DNA of 64,000 nucleotides. Origin: an uncultured Kocuria sp. Its GTDB lineage: Bacteria > Actinomycetota > Actinomycetes > Actinomycetales > Micrococcaceae. Shown here piece by piece: positions 43,663 to 54,591 of this stretch (positions are counted from its first letter, which is position 1; each line of letters begins with the position of its first letter). Made by a program: the position numbers and the translations under genes. The notes beneath the pieces were generated by a model. That model saw only the letters and a list, made by a program, of their open reading frames with translations, was not told the DNA's origin and searched no databases. The DNA lies in the NCBI RefSeq assembly GCF_947500125.1, contig NZ_CANMRA010000006.1, positions 62,001 to 126,000 on the forward strand. The letters are read 5' to 3'.

Positions 43663-44952
43663 TCAGGGGTACAGGCCCCGCGTGCGGTGGGCGTCGGCCA
43701 CACGCTCCACCGCGGTGACGGTGGCGGCCTCGCGCAGGGTGAGGCCCCGGGCCGAGGCGACGTCGAGCAGGTGGTGCCAGGCGGAGAGCATGCGGTGCTC
43801 GAGACGGTGGTCGACCTCCTGGCGGGACCACCAGTAGGCCTGGTTGGACTGCACCCACTCGAAGTAGGAGACGACCACGCCCCCGGCGTTGGCCAGGATG
43901 TCCGGCACCACCAGCACCCCGGCCTCGGCGAGGACCCGGTCGGCCTCGGCGGTGGTGGGGCCGTTGGCACCCTCGACGACGACCCGGGCCCGGACCTCGT
44001 GGGCGTTGGCGCCGGTGAGCACCCCTTCCACCGCCGCGGGCACCAGGAGGTCCACCTCGAGGGTCAGCAGCTGTTCGCCGGGGATCGTCTCGGCCCCGGG
44101 AAAGCCGACGACGGAGCCGATGACGGCCACGTGCTCCTGGAGGGCACGGATGTCCAGGCCGTCGGCCCGGTGGACCGCTCCGTACTGGTCGGAGACGGAC
44201 ACGACCTTCACCCCGGCCTCGGTGAGGAACAGGGCGGCGTCGGCGCCCACCTTCCCGAAGCCCTGCACCGCCGCGGTGGCCCGCGCGGCGGTGATGCCGA
44301 CGTGCTCGAGGGCGGCCAGCGCGATGTGCACCACCCCGGCCGAGGTCGCCGAGGCCCGGCCCAGGGACCCGCCGAGGCTCACCGGCTTGCCGGTGACCAC
44401 CCCGGGCACGGTGTAACCCGAGGAGACCGAGAAGGTGTCCATCATCCAGGCCATGGTCTGCTCGTCCGTGCCGATGTCCGGGGCGGGGATGTCCTTGTCC
44501 GGGCCGATGATCGGCAGGATCTCGGAGGTGTAGCGGCGGGTCAGCCGTTCGATCTCGGGGCGGGAGTACCGGCGGGGGTCCACGGTGATGCCGCCCTTGG
44601 CCCCGCCGTAGGGGACGTCGATCAGGGCGCACTTCCAGGTCATCCACATCGCCAGGGCACGGACCTCGTCGAGGTCGACCTGCGGGCTGTAGCGCACCCC
44701 GCCCTTGGCCGGGCCCCGGGAGACGTTGTGCTGGACCCGGTGGCCGGTCAGCACCTCCACCGACCCGTCGTCACGGCGCAGCGGGATGCTCACGGTCATC
44801 TCCCGCCGCGGGCTCGCCAGCAGGGCATGCAGACCGGGCTCATAGTCCAGGGTGGCCACGGCGGAGGCCAGCTGCGCCTGGGCATCGACCAGTGGGCCCA
44901 CGGTGTGGGAGGTGGCACCGATCCCGGGCAGGGACGACACATCGATGGTCAT
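43663..44952 (-). CDS. Glutamate dehydrogenase
   Basis: Catalyses reversible oxidative deamination of glutamate to 2-oxoglutarate and ammonia. The 429-residue size is that of hexameric Glu/Leu/Phe/Val dehydrogenases. The catalytic block VPYGGAKGGITVDPR contains the active-site Lys, with GHRVQHNVSRGPAKGGVRY upstream. The Rossmann loop is AAVQGFGKVGADAALFL, and SDQYGAV follows at the cofactor-specificity position. The ATG at 44952 has AGGAG 11 bases upstream. NAD versus NADP use is not certain. Monocistronic by position. Confidence 0.92.
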   Translation of the reverse strand: MTIDVSSLPGIGATSHTVGPLVDAQAQLASAVATLDYEPGLHALLASPRREMTVSIPLRRDDGSVEVLTGHRVQHNVSRGPAKGGVRYSPQVDLDEVRALAMWMTWKCALIDVPYGGAKGGITVDPRRYSRPEIERLTRRYTSEILPIIGPDKDIPAPDIGTDEQTMAWMMDTFSVSSGYTVPGVVTGKPVSLGGSLGRASATSAGVVHIALAALEHVGITAARATAAVQGFGKVGADAALFLTEAGVKVVSVSDQYGAVHRADGLDIRALQEHVAVIGSVVGFPGAETIPGEQLLTLEVDLLVPAAVEGVLTGANAHEVRARVVVEGANGPTTAEADRVLAEAGVLVVPDILANAGGVVVSYFEWVQSNQAYWWSRQEVDHRLEHRMLSAWHHLLDVASARGLTLREAATVTAVERVADAHRTRGLYP

Positions 44953-45189
44953 GGCAGCTGGTTCTCCTGAAGGCAGTGAGGGGGAGGTCGCGGCACGAAG
45001 GCTCCGCCTTGCGGAGTGTGACGTGCACAACACCAGTGTGCGCCTCCAGAATCGTCAGGAACAGCGATGGATAGTGCACATGAACCATCAGGATCACTTA
45101 TCGGTTTCCGGTTGGTGCTCGTGGACTCCAGAACGCTCCGACGCGTTCCGCGGTCCGGGAGAGCAACGGCACGCGCGCCGGCGCCTCCC

Positions 45190-45861
45190 CTACCGATCGC
45201 TGCGGCGACGCACGATCTCGGTGATCCACGCGGGGGCGTACGGGGACGTGCAGTTCGGCGGGGTCGGATAGTCCTTGAGCACCTCCAGGCGCTCACCGAT
45301 CTCGAGAGCCCGGGTTCGGTGCTCCGGGTGCTCGATTCCGATCTGCGCCAGGCAGGTGTTCATCGCCCACTGCAGGCGCTCCGGGGCGTCCTGCATCTGC
45401 GCCTCGATGACGTCGAGCAGACCGGCCAGGTCCAAGCCCTCGGGCTTCTTCGCCACGCGCTCGGTGGTCAGCGCCCAGCCGGCGCTCGCGACCGCCGGAT
45501 CCGGATCGGCGAACCACGCCACGCGCAGCTCCTCGGCGTGCGGGCTCTTCTTCACCACGTAGTTCACGAGCCAGTCCTGGACCTTGGGGGTGCGCGCCTC
45601 GCGCACCATGGCGTCCAGCTCGTCCCGCGCGAACGCCTTCGGGCGGCAGATCAGGAGCGCCAGCAGTCTCGCCGCCGTGTCACCGGTCTCCCAGAGCCGG
45701 CGCGCGAGGTCCTGCTGCGTTCCCAGGCGCTTCGCGATCGCCCGCAGCTTGGTGAGGTTCACCCCGTGGTTGTCGCCGTGCCGCTCGTTCACCGCGCGCA
45801 CCCTGGGGTCCTCGAGCGCGGCCAGCTCGGCCATAACCTCGGCCACCGTCGTCTCGGCCAC
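45190..45861 (-). CDS. DNA alkylation repair protein (AlkD-like)
   Basis: HEAT-repeat-like all-helical protein of 223 residues. Family-typical pieces are VNLTKLRAIAKRLGTQQDLA, LARRLWETGDTAARLLALLI and DWLVNYVVKKSPHAEELRVA. AlkD-type glycosylases excise bulky alkylated bases. The start is GTG at 45861 with AGGAGG five bases upstream. Stand-alone gene. Confidence 0.82.
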   Translation of the reverse strand: MAETTVAEVMAELAALEDPRVRAVNERHGDNHGVNLTKLRAIAKRLGTQQDLARRLWETGDTAARLLALLICRPKAFARDELDAMVREARTPKVQDWLVNYVVKKSPHAEELRVAWFADPDPAVASAGWALTTERVAKKPEGLDLAGLLDVIEAQMQDAPERLQWAMNTCLAQIGIEHPEHRTRALEIGERLEVLKDYPTPPNCTSPYAPAWITEIVRRRSDR

Positions 45862-46130
45862 CTCAGCCTCCTGCCCGTCTCGGATGCGATCCAGCCTACG
45901 AGGAGAGCGAGGCCGGCGAGCGGACCCGACGTCGTCCGCCGCCTGCGGCGTGGCTCGGGGCCTGCGGGCAGGGAACCCCGCCGACCCCGGCCACCCCTGT
46001 TCTCGATCGTGAACAAAGCCGCCATGTGCTCGTCGCGGGGCATTCACGGCGTGCTGGTCCGCTGTTCGACTTCCCCTGTTGGAGTCGGTCCCCGGAAGCA
46101 CCCCCCGACGCCGTGAGGACACAGACCGAG

Positions 46131-47480
<1,350 letters not shown>

Positions 47481-47517
47481 CGCAGCCGCCGCGCTGCGGC
47501 ACCTGAGGCGACCGTGC

Positions 47518-47549
47518 AGGCGCCGCCCGGAGAGCTCCGGGCGGCGCCT
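47518..47549 (+). terminator. Hairpin after phoX-like gene
   Basis: A 13-bp perfect stem AGGCGCCGCCCGG with its complement around AGAGCT. Confidence 0.7.
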
Positions 47550-47759
47550 CGCGGTTGAGAGCGGCCGGCCGAGCCGTCAGCCGGGCCCGGCGCTCCGGTC
47601 GGAGGCGCGCCACGAGCCGCGCACGGCCGCCGGCGACACACAACCGCTTCCCTGCGTCCGCCCTTGCCTCCGTCCCCTCGGGCGCGCACTGTGAGAGCCA
47701 CGCACGAGGGCGCACCACCACAGGCCAGACCCTGGAAGCAGGCCGGTGGAGAGCACTCC

Positions 47760-48650
47760 ATGGCCCATCGACCCGATCCGACCCGCCCATCCCGGGGCGG
47801 GTCCCCGGCCCGGCGCCGGCCCGTGACGATGTTCCTCCTCCTGGCCCTGGGCCTGGGCTGGGCGGCGCTGACGGCCCCTCTGCTCGCCGGTCTCCCGATG
47901 GAGCCGTTCCTGCTGCTCATGACCTACGTCGCCCTACTGGGCTCGGCCCTTCTGGCCACCCGCCTGGCCGACGGGCCGGGCGGCATCCGGCGGCTCCTCG
48001 GGCGGGCCTTCGCCTGGCGCTTCGGCGCGGGGCGCTGGGCCGTGGTCCTGCTCGGCATGCCGGTGCTCACCCTGGCCCTGGCGGCGGCGACCGGTTCCCT
48101 GCGCGCCCCGCCGGCCGGCTGGGCGGCCGAGGCGGGGTGGTACCTGTTCAACACCCTCGTCTTCGGGGCACTGGTGCTCAATCTGTGGGAGGAGACCGCC
48201 TGGGGCGGCTTCCTCCAGTCCCGGCTCACCGCCCGGCACGGCCTGGCATTCGCGGCTGTGCTCACCGCGCTGCCGTTCGCCGCGGTCCACCTGCCGCTGT
48301 ACCTGGCCGAGGGCTGGAGCGGGGAGACCGCCCGGAACCTCGCGCTGCTCGTCCTGCTCGCGCCCGTCTACCGGTACCTGCTGGGCCTGCACCTGCTCGA
48401 CACCGGCGGCAGCGTGCTGGCCATCGGCATCCAGCACGCCGCCTGGAACGCCGCGGGCAGCCTCGGGGCGGTGGAGGGCGAGTGGCAGGCCATCGTGGCG
48501 GTGGTCCTGCTCACGGTTCTGCTGGCGCTGGAGCGACGCCTCCGGGGCCGCGGCACCCGGCCGCTGGGCCGGGACGCCGAGCGGCGGGCGGCCGCCGCCT
48601 GGACGGCCCTGGGTAGCACGGACCTCACGGCCGCCGACGACGGCGCGTGA
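47760..48650 (+). CDS. CPBP-family intramembrane metalloprotease
   Basis: A 296-residue protein with about eight membrane segments. The Abi/CPBP signatures are intact: EETAWGGFLQSRL (EExxxR-like metal Glu pair), FAAVHLPLYL and GIQHAAWNAAGSL (His motifs). The family processes membrane proteins or modifies peptides; some members give self-immunity to bacteriocins, but no bacteriocin gene is visible. The ATG at 47760 has GGAGAG upstream. Followed 28 bases later by an FAD oxidoreductase on the same strand. Confidence 0.85.
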   Translation: MAHRPDPTRPSRGGSPARRRPVTMFLLLALGLGWAALTAPLLAGLPMEPFLLLMTYVALLGSALLATRLADGPGGIRRLLGRAFAWRFGAGRWAVVLLGMPVLTLALAAATGSLRAPPAGWAAEAGWYLFNTLVFGALVLNLWEETAWGGFLQSRLTARHGLAFAAVLTALPFAAVHLPLYLAEGWSGETARNLALLVLLAPVYRYLLGLHLLDTGGSVLAIGIQHAAWNAAGSLGAVEGEWQAIVAVVLLTVLLALERRLRGRGTRPLGRDAERRAAAAWTALGSTDLTAADDGA

Positions 48651-48678
48651 GAAAGCGGCCGATCCGAAGGAGCCCCCC

Positions 48679-49806
48679 ATGGACATCGGTCCCCGCGTCC
48701 TGGTCCTCGGCGCCGGCCCGGCGGGCCTGGCCACCGCCGCCGAGCTGGGCGCCCTGGGCGTGCCGGCCACCGTGCTCGAGCGCGGCCCGCAGCCCGGCGC
48801 CGCCTGGACGGGCCGCTACGACGCCCTGCGGTTCAACACCTCCCGGCGCCACTCCGCCTTGCCCGGGGCGCCGTTCCCGCGCGAGTACGGCCAGTTCCCC
48901 ACCCGCGACCAGTACATCGCCTATCTGCAGCGCTACGCCGCCGGTCGCGGCCTGGCCGTGGAGACCGGGGTGGAGGTCTGCGGGATCCGCCCCGACAGCG
49001 GCGGCTGGTGCGTCCGTACCTCGGCCGGCGAGCGGCACGCCGAGCACGTGGTGGTCGCCACCGGCGCCCTCAACCGGCCGAAGCTGCCGGCCTGGGCCGC
49101 CGAGGACGCCTTCGACGGCGAGGTCCTGCACGCCTCGGCCTACCGCAATCCCGCGCCCTTCGCGGGGCGCACGGTGCTGGTCGCCGGCGCCGGCACCAGC
49201 GGGATGGAGATCGCCCACCAGCTCGCGGCCGGCGGTGCCCGGCGGGTGCTGCTGGCCGTGCGCACCCCGCCCAACATCCTCCTGCGGGAGCTCCACGGCC
49301 TGCCCGGCGACCTGCCGGTCCCGCTGCTGCTGCGCCTGCCGGACGCGCTCGTGGACCGGCTGCTCTTCGCCCTCCAGCGCAGGACGGTCGGGGATCTCAG
49401 CGCCTACGGCCTGCCCCGCCCCACCGAGGGCGCCATGGCCTCGATCAGGAGCCGCGGCGTCACGCCCGCGATCGTCGACGCGGAAGTCCTCGACGAGATC
49501 CGCAGCGGAGCGATCGAGTGCGTTCCCGCGGTGGCCGGGCTCGACGGCGACAGCGTGCTACTGGCCGGCGGCCGGCGCGAGCCCGCCGACGCCGTGATCG
49601 CCGCGACGGGCTACCGGACCGGCCTGGAGGACCTCGTCGGCGGCCTCGGGGTGCTCGACGATCGCGGCCTGCCGCGGGACGGCACCGGCAGCGAGGTGGC
49701 CCCGGGCCTGCGGTTCGTGGGCTACGTGTTCCGCCCGGGCCTGACCGGGTATGTCGGGACGATCGCGAAGCGGGTGGCGCGGGAGATCGCGGCCACGGCC
49801 CCCTGA
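48679..49806 (+). CDS. FAD-dependent oxidoreductase, flavin-monooxygenase type
   Basis: A 375-residue flavoprotein. FAD site VLGAGPAGLATAAELG at the N-terminus, a second Rossmann loop VLVAGAGTSGMEIAHQLAAG at about 165, and the late AATGYRTGLEDLV and GLRFVGYVFRPGLTGYVG. It is shorter than the monooxygenase at 32300 and lacks the NTF2-like domain. The context offers no substrate. It may be co-transcribed with the upstream CPBP gene. Confidence 0.85.
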   Translation: MDIGPRVLVLGAGPAGLATAAELGALGVPATVLERGPQPGAAWTGRYDALRFNTSRRHSALPGAPFPREYGQFPTRDQYIAYLQRYAAGRGLAVETGVEVCGIRPDSGGWCVRTSAGERHAEHVVVATGALNRPKLPAWAAEDAFDGEVLHASAYRNPAPFAGRTVLVAGAGTSGMEIAHQLAAGGARRVLLAVRTPPNILLRELHGLPGDLPVPLLLRLPDALVDRLLFALQRRTVGDLSAYGLPRPTEGAMASIRSRGVTPAIVDAEVLDEIRSGAIECVPAVAGLDGDSVLLAGGRREPADAVIAATGYRTGLEDLVGGLGVLDDRGLPRDGTGSEVAPGLRFVGYVFRPGLTGYVGTIAKRVAREIAATAP

Positions 49807-49876
49807 CCGGATCGTCCACCGTGGCGGGCGGACCGGCGCGGAGCTGCTCTCCCGCCATCGTCGCGGAGCGGCCGGC

Positions 49877-51238
49877 CTAGGTGGGAAGGCGCCCCTGTCC
49901 GTCGGTTCTGTCCAGGTACTTCTTGATGCAGTGGACCGCCCCGAGGTTCTCAGCGAACGGGTGGAAATCTCCGAGCATCGTGACCTCAAAGCCGAGGGAC
50001 TGCCAGACCTCCCGGTTCGCCTCGTCCGTCCTGGCCAGTTCGCTCCATGCGCCGTGCCCATAGGTGGGCAGCCACACACGCTTCGTCCCGTCGCTCCTGA
50101 TCTGCGTCAGGGCGTTGTTGCCGGTCGCGAAATACCAGGTGCGCAATCTGTCAGCCGGGTCGTCCACATGGGTGAGCGGAAGAGGATTCCTGTGGACGTC
50201 GAAGCCCAGGGCGCCCAAGTGGAGTGCGATGTTGTCGAACACTTCCTGCATGGCCCCGGGCCAGAGCGGCACGTCCAGCATCTGCGCCGCCATCCGAGGG
50301 TCTCCCACGAGCAACCGGTATCGGCCGTCAGTGCCTCTGCCCGCCAGGGTGATGAACATGTCGATGTGGAAGAGAGGCTGGACCGTTCCGGCCTTGTTGC
50401 CGAAGTGGACGATCTCCTGCCATTCCGTCCCATCGACCGTGATCGGCCGGACCGCCTGAGCCGGCACGGGAACAGTGCTCCCCACATAGTGCATCACCCG
50501 GGACTTGTCCAAGTACTCCGAGTACAGGCGTCGAACGGTTGCCGGGGGGCTTTCGCCCGGAGCCGGGATGATCGCTTGATACACGTAGCTCAGCGAGTTG
50601 GCCGGATAGTCTGCGCCGATCAGGAAGAAGTCGTCGCCGATGAGCAGGTTTCCCCCCTGGAAGTAGAGGGGGGCCTGGGAATGACCCATGTCGGTGTGGT
50701 TGCTCACGATGTCCGCGAGGAGTGCGTCCGCATAGCGGGGGAAAGAGAACGGCTCGACGAAGGCAGGGGTTCCCGCGCCCTCGTCCTGCACGATGGCATA
50801 GCCGTCCTCAGCCCACACCGAGAAGTGCAGATGATCCGCGACGGTGATGACGTGGACGTCCCCTTGCCGGTCGGCGTCGAACCAGGCGCGCACTTCGGCC
50901 TCGACGGATTCGTGGGTGATCACCTCGAGGTCGACCTCCGGGCCGAGCTTGGACACCAGGTCCCGGTAAGCAACTGCCAGCAGGTTCGGGCGGCCGTCGA
51001 CGTCCGTGACGGCATAGGAGGGGATGGCCAACAACATCCTGCCGATCTCCCCGTGGGTGCTCGACACCAGCCGCGGAATCCTGGGAACCCGTCTGGCGGC
51101 CTCTGCTTCCGCGGCCTCCGCCATGACGGTGCGCGCGAGGTAGAGCTGTCGCTGCCCTTCCTCGGGAACATCCCCTTCGGTGCGCGGACGGAGTGCCGCC
51201 ACTTTCGGGTAGTGCCTTTCCATCTTCTGCTCCGGCAT
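49877..51238 (-). CDS. Pentein-superfamily protein, arginine-deiminase-like
   Basis: A 453-residue protein with the marks of the pentein fold shared by agmatine and peptidyl-arginine deiminases: YFQGGNLLIGDDFFLIGAD (GGN block), LFHIDMFITLAGRG (His-Asp pair) and, at the C-terminus, NLGAVHCIKKYLDR, in the position of the catalytic GxxHC Cys. No signal peptide is seen. It could deiminate arginine, agmatine or a protein, or be amidinotransferase-like; I cannot choose. ATG at 51238 with GGGAGA was taken as start; an ATG at 51285 is possible. It faces a separate cassette across a 500-base gap. Confidence 0.75.
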   Translation of the reverse strand: MPEQKMERHYPKVAALRPRTEGDVPEEGQRQLYLARTVMAEAAEAEAARRVPRIPRLVSSTHGEIGRMLLAIPSYAVTDVDGRPNLLAVAYRDLVSKLGPEVDLEVITHESVEAEVRAWFDADRQGDVHVITVADHLHFSVWAEDGYAIVQDEGAGTPAFVEPFSFPRYADALLADIVSNHTDMGHSQAPLYFQGGNLLIGDDFFLIGADYPANSLSYVYQAIIPAPGESPPATVRRLYSEYLDKSRVMHYVGSTVPVPAQAVRPITVDGTEWQEIVHFGNKAGTVQPLFHIDMFITLAGRGTDGRYRLLVGDPRMAAQMLDVPLWPGAMQEVFDNIALHLGALGFDVHRNPLPLTHVDDPADRLRTWYFATGNNALTQIRSDGTKRVWLPTYGHGAWSELARTDEANREVWQSLGFEVTMLGDFHPFAENLGAVHCIKKYLDRTDGQGRLPT

Positions 51239-51776
51239 GCCGATCTCCCCACGGACGCGCGCGAACGATGTTCCCTGAAGCATGAGCCGATCTCGAGGGG
51301 ATGGGAATATCGAAATGCAAGATGAAGAGCCGGGCGGTACCGACGGGGCCAGAGGGTGATTCCGGTGCCGAACGGCGAGAGGCCGCCGTCCACGGGCAAG
51401 GAACCCGGCTCGCGTTGATTTGCACTGAAGCTGCGGCAGGAGCACGCCCGACCCGCGACTGACATCCCCGGCGTCGGCCACGCGATCGGACAGTCGGTTG
51501 TCGAGCCACACCTGCCTTTCCCCGGCGCCGGCGTCCCGGGGACTGAGGACACCGCCACAGCATCAGCCGTGTGAATGGAAGAGCGGCACCACGACTCCGG
51601 GGCGTCACGAGCCGACGAAGGACGGCGTGGTGGGAGGCATTTCCGCAGATGGAGGCGCTGGGGAGGACGAGTGTGCCGCTTTGTGACACGGCATGGAACA
51701 GCACTTCGCCCACTAGATGCATGTAATTGCAAACGCAATCTACTATTCAGTAGTACGAGAGCGAGGGGCAATGAAC
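51239..51776. other. Gene-poor divergent region with AT-rich palindrome
   Basis: About 540 bases without a convincing gene. GC falls towards the right end, where TACTA-TTCAG-TAGTA (51741-51755) forms a perfect inverted repeat just upstream of the lipoprotein gene, in a locally AT-rich stretch that should contain its promoter and perhaps an operator. No regulator is encoded nearby. Confidence 0.45.
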
Positions 51777-52967
51777 ATGGGGAACAGGCGGCTGATGGCC
51801 GCTTCGGCTCTGCTGATGACGGCGGCGCTGGTCACAGGCTGTGGAGAGGCCGAGGCAGTGCCTCCGGCGGGGCAGATGGTGGTGATCGCCGGGGACCGGC
51901 AGGGAATGTCATCCATCGTGGACGAGTCGAGCCGCGATCCGGAGATCGTCATCGCGTCGCTGCGCGAGCAGTTGATGGATCGTTTCGACCGGGACATGAC
52001 GGTGTCCGTCATCCCGGCCGACGGGGATCCGCAGACGGCGCAGACCGAGATCTATGAGCTGGACACCGACAATCCGACCCAGCGCGCGGGGTCCCGGGAG
52101 AAGCGACTGGAGGACCTCAGCGAGAACCTGGCGGATCTCCAGGCTTCCTCCGGTGAGTCGGACGTCCTGAGCGCTCTCGACCTCGGAGGCCGACCTACCG
52201 CCGATTCCGAGAACAAGGTTCTCTACGTCTATGACAGCGGGGTGTCCACCGCCGGCCCCCTGGCCATGCAGAACGGACTGCTCGGCCCGCAGACCGACGT
52301 CGCCGAGATCGTGGGGCAGCTCCAGGACGCCGGCAACGTTCCGCACCTGGACGGCGTGGAGGTGCACTGGTGGGGCATGGGCCAGGTCCTGGACCCGCAG
52401 GCCACCGTGCCGGTGTGGGCCAGGACCAAGCTGCAGGAGCTGTGGACGGCCGTCGTCGAGGCCGGTGGAGGATCGGTCGTCTTCCACGACGACACCGTGC
52501 AAGCCACCGCCCCGTCCGGCGCCCTACCGGACGTCACCCCGGTGACGTTCAGCGACATGGTGGCGAAGCCGGTGTCCGTGGCTGTCCCCGAGTCCCAGGT
52601 CTCCTTCCACCCCGACACCGCGGACTTCGCCGACCCCGCGGCCGCAGAACAGACGCTCACCGAGCTGGTCTCCTCCCTGGAGTCGTCCTCGGCCAAGTCC
52701 CTGTGGGTGACGGGGTGCACGGCGAACCCCGAGGGTGTCTCTGCTGAGCAGATGCAGCGACTGTCCGAGCAACGGGCACGCACGATTGCCGAGTCGCTGA
52801 AGAGCGCCGGGCTGAACACAGAACTGCACGTGCAGGGCCTGGGCCCCGCATGTCCGGGGCGCACTCCGGAGGTCGCCGGGAACCCTGGCTTGGACGCGGC
52901 GCAGGCCAAGAACCGCCGGGTGCTGATCACCTCCACCGAGCTCTCCCCCGCAGCCCTCCAGGACTGA
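51777..52967 (+). CDS. Lipoprotein with VWA-like and OmpA-like domains
   Basis: A 396-residue exported lipoprotein. It has a lipobox LVTGC with Cys22, then a region (about 25-250) with an alpha/beta pattern like a VWA fold (VLYVYDSGVSTAGPL, VEVHWWGMGQVLDP), then a C-terminal OmpA-like domain (SLWVTGCTANPEGVSAEQMQ, LSEQRARTIAESLKSAG, KNRRVLITSTEL) which usually binds peptidoglycan. ATG at 51777 gives eight-base spacing from GAGGGG; the ATG six bases earlier is too close. First gene of a four-gene cassette. It is probably the outer, wall-contacting part of an envelope complex. Confidence 0.82.
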   Translation: MGNRRLMAASALLMTAALVTGCGEAEAVPPAGQMVVIAGDRQGMSSIVDESSRDPEIVIASLREQLMDRFDRDMTVSVIPADGDPQTAQTEIYELDTDNPTQRAGSREKRLEDLSENLADLQASSGESDVLSALDLGGRPTADSENKVLYVYDSGVSTAGPLAMQNGLLGPQTDVAEIVGQLQDAGNVPHLDGVEVHWWGMGQVLDPQATVPVWARTKLQELWTAVVEAGGGSVVFHDDTVQATAPSGALPDVTPVTFSDMVAKPVSVAVPESQVSFHPDTADFADPAAAEQTLTELVSSLESSSAKSLWVTGCTANPEGVSAEQMQRLSEQRARTIAESLKSAGLNTELHVQGLGPACPGRTPEVAGNPGLDAAQAKNRRVLITSTELSPAALQD

Positions 52968-53122
52968 CGGATCGCCTCCCTCCACCACGCATCAGACAGG
53001 GAACCGCCCTGTTGCGGAACCGTGACCACCCTCCGGCTTGATCAGGCTGAGCCGGTGAGCCACACCTACAACACGCCTTCGGCAACGACTCGGCGACCCC
53101 TGACAGGGAAAGGATCCCCGCG

Positions 53123-54583
53123 ATGAGCACTGCTCCCCCTGACGAGTTGCGCGCCGACGCGGCCGGGTCCCACACCGTCCCCGGTCCGGACATCCCGGAG
53201 CGACCCAACCACGCCCAGTTCACCGACGCCTGTTTCCAGGACGGCCTCACGGACGCCGCTCGCGGCATTTTCGACAAGTACTCCTTCACGTCGCAGGCCC
53301 CCACCACCTTCGAGCACCGTTGCTCCAGCTGGCTGGGCTTCGCCCTGGGCAAGGCGATCGATCAGCGGCACGAGGACCTGTACACGGCTCGGGACATCAC
53401 GGCCCGGGCCGAAGCCGATCTCGTGCGGGCGCAGGGCCGGCTCCGTCACACCGAGGAGGAGCTCGTCGAGGTCGAAGGCAGGATCGACGAGACCCGTGCC
53501 ATCCTCGACGACCCCGGTCACCCCCTCTACGAGCCGCTCGCCGAGATGCTGTCCTCCACCGAACCAGTGGACCAGAAGGCCGCCAAGAAGTCGCGGAAGA
53601 ACCTGCGCCCGGCGTTCCACACCGTGCGTCGCATCGCACTGTGGTTCTGGACCCGCCCGTACCTGTACACGCTCCTGTGGCTGGCCCTGGTCGGCGGCGA
53701 AGTCGGGCTCATCTACGGGGTCACCCAGCTCCTCGGCGACAGCCAGCTGACGGGGCAGCTGATGGCTTTGTCCGTGGCAGGGCTTGCGGTGGCGATCGCC
53801 TCGTTCGCCATTCCCCCGCTGCTGGACCCTCAGGCCCGCCGCTCCCACAAGACACTCGGCACGATCGCGGTGACCCTCTACGTGGTCACGATCGTGGCGC
53901 TGGGATGGTTGCGCTATCTCACCACCCGTCCCGATGTGCTGGACCTGGCTGAGGACGCGGCCGATCGATCCGTCGTGGACATCGTCCTGCCCTGGTTCGG
54001 CGATGCGCTGCTGTACTCGATGTGGACGGCTCTGCCCCTGGCGCTGACCCTCGCCATCACACTCCTCGAGAACCGCTGGCCCACGAAGCGGTCCACCGGC
54101 AACCACCCGAGCGAAGCCGAGCTGGACCGGCTTCGAGCAGAAAACGCGGAGCGGGCCGAGGCCGAGAAGCGAGCCTCGGAGACCGAGCACCAGCTGCAGC
54201 ACCAGCGCGCCCAACTCATCACCCACCTCAGGGGGCTGCGGCTGCGCCGGCAGGTCCTCCAGGATTCGGTCGTCGCCCTCCGGGCCGAGGAGACGCACGC
54301 GAGGGCCACCCGGGAGAACGTCATGCTCAACGAGCTGGCCATCGACCAGCGGACCCGTGCCCACCTGCAGTCGTTGCCGGAGATGATCCGGGAAGGATTC
54401 CTGCGCTACCTCCAGGGTCTGGAGCAGGCCATGGCCGACCCCACCGTGACCGCTCACCTCCACGAGGCCGCGGAGACGTACATGGCCCGCTATGAGCGGG
54501 TTGCGGCGACCAAGGTGGCCGAGTACCTGACCTACCTGGACGAGAACCCGCTGGCACCGCCCGCCATGGCCGGGAACCGCTGA
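53123..54583 (+). CDS. Four-TM coiled-coil membrane protein, unknown
   Basis: A 486-residue protein I cannot assign to a family. A cytosolic N-terminal part has a coiled coil at about 85-135 (AEADLVRAQGRLRHTEEELV). Four TM helices follow at roughly 180-205, 210-235, 250-270 and 290-315. A long C-terminal coiled coil (about 325-415, AELDRLRAENAERAEAEKRA) then runs into a helical tail. Lipoprotein upstream, zinc-ribbon membrane protein nine bases downstream. The topology is reminiscent of motor or scaffold proteins, but key residues cannot be matched. Confidence 0.8.
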   Translation: MSTAPPDELRADAAGSHTVPGPDIPERPNHAQFTDACFQDGLTDAARGIFDKYSFTSQAPTTFEHRCSSWLGFALGKAIDQRHEDLYTARDITARAEADLVRAQGRLRHTEEELVEVEGRIDETRAILDDPGHPLYEPLAEMLSSTEPVDQKAAKKSRKNLRPAFHTVRRIALWFWTRPYLYTLLWLALVGGEVGLIYGVTQLLGDSQLTGQLMALSVAGLAVAIASFAIPPLLDPQARRSHKTLGTIAVTLYVVTIVALGWLRYLTTRPDVLDLAEDAADRSVVDIVLPWFGDALLYSMWTALPLALTLAITLLENRWPTKRSTGNHPSEAELDRLRAENAERAEAEKRASETEHQLQHQRAQLITHLRGLRLRRQVLQDSVVALRAEETHARATRENVMLNELAIDQRTRAHLQSLPEMIREGFLRYLQGLEQAMADPTVTAHLHEAAETYMARYERVAATKVAEYLTYLDENPLAPPAMAGNR

Positions 54584-54591
54584 GCGCCGCC

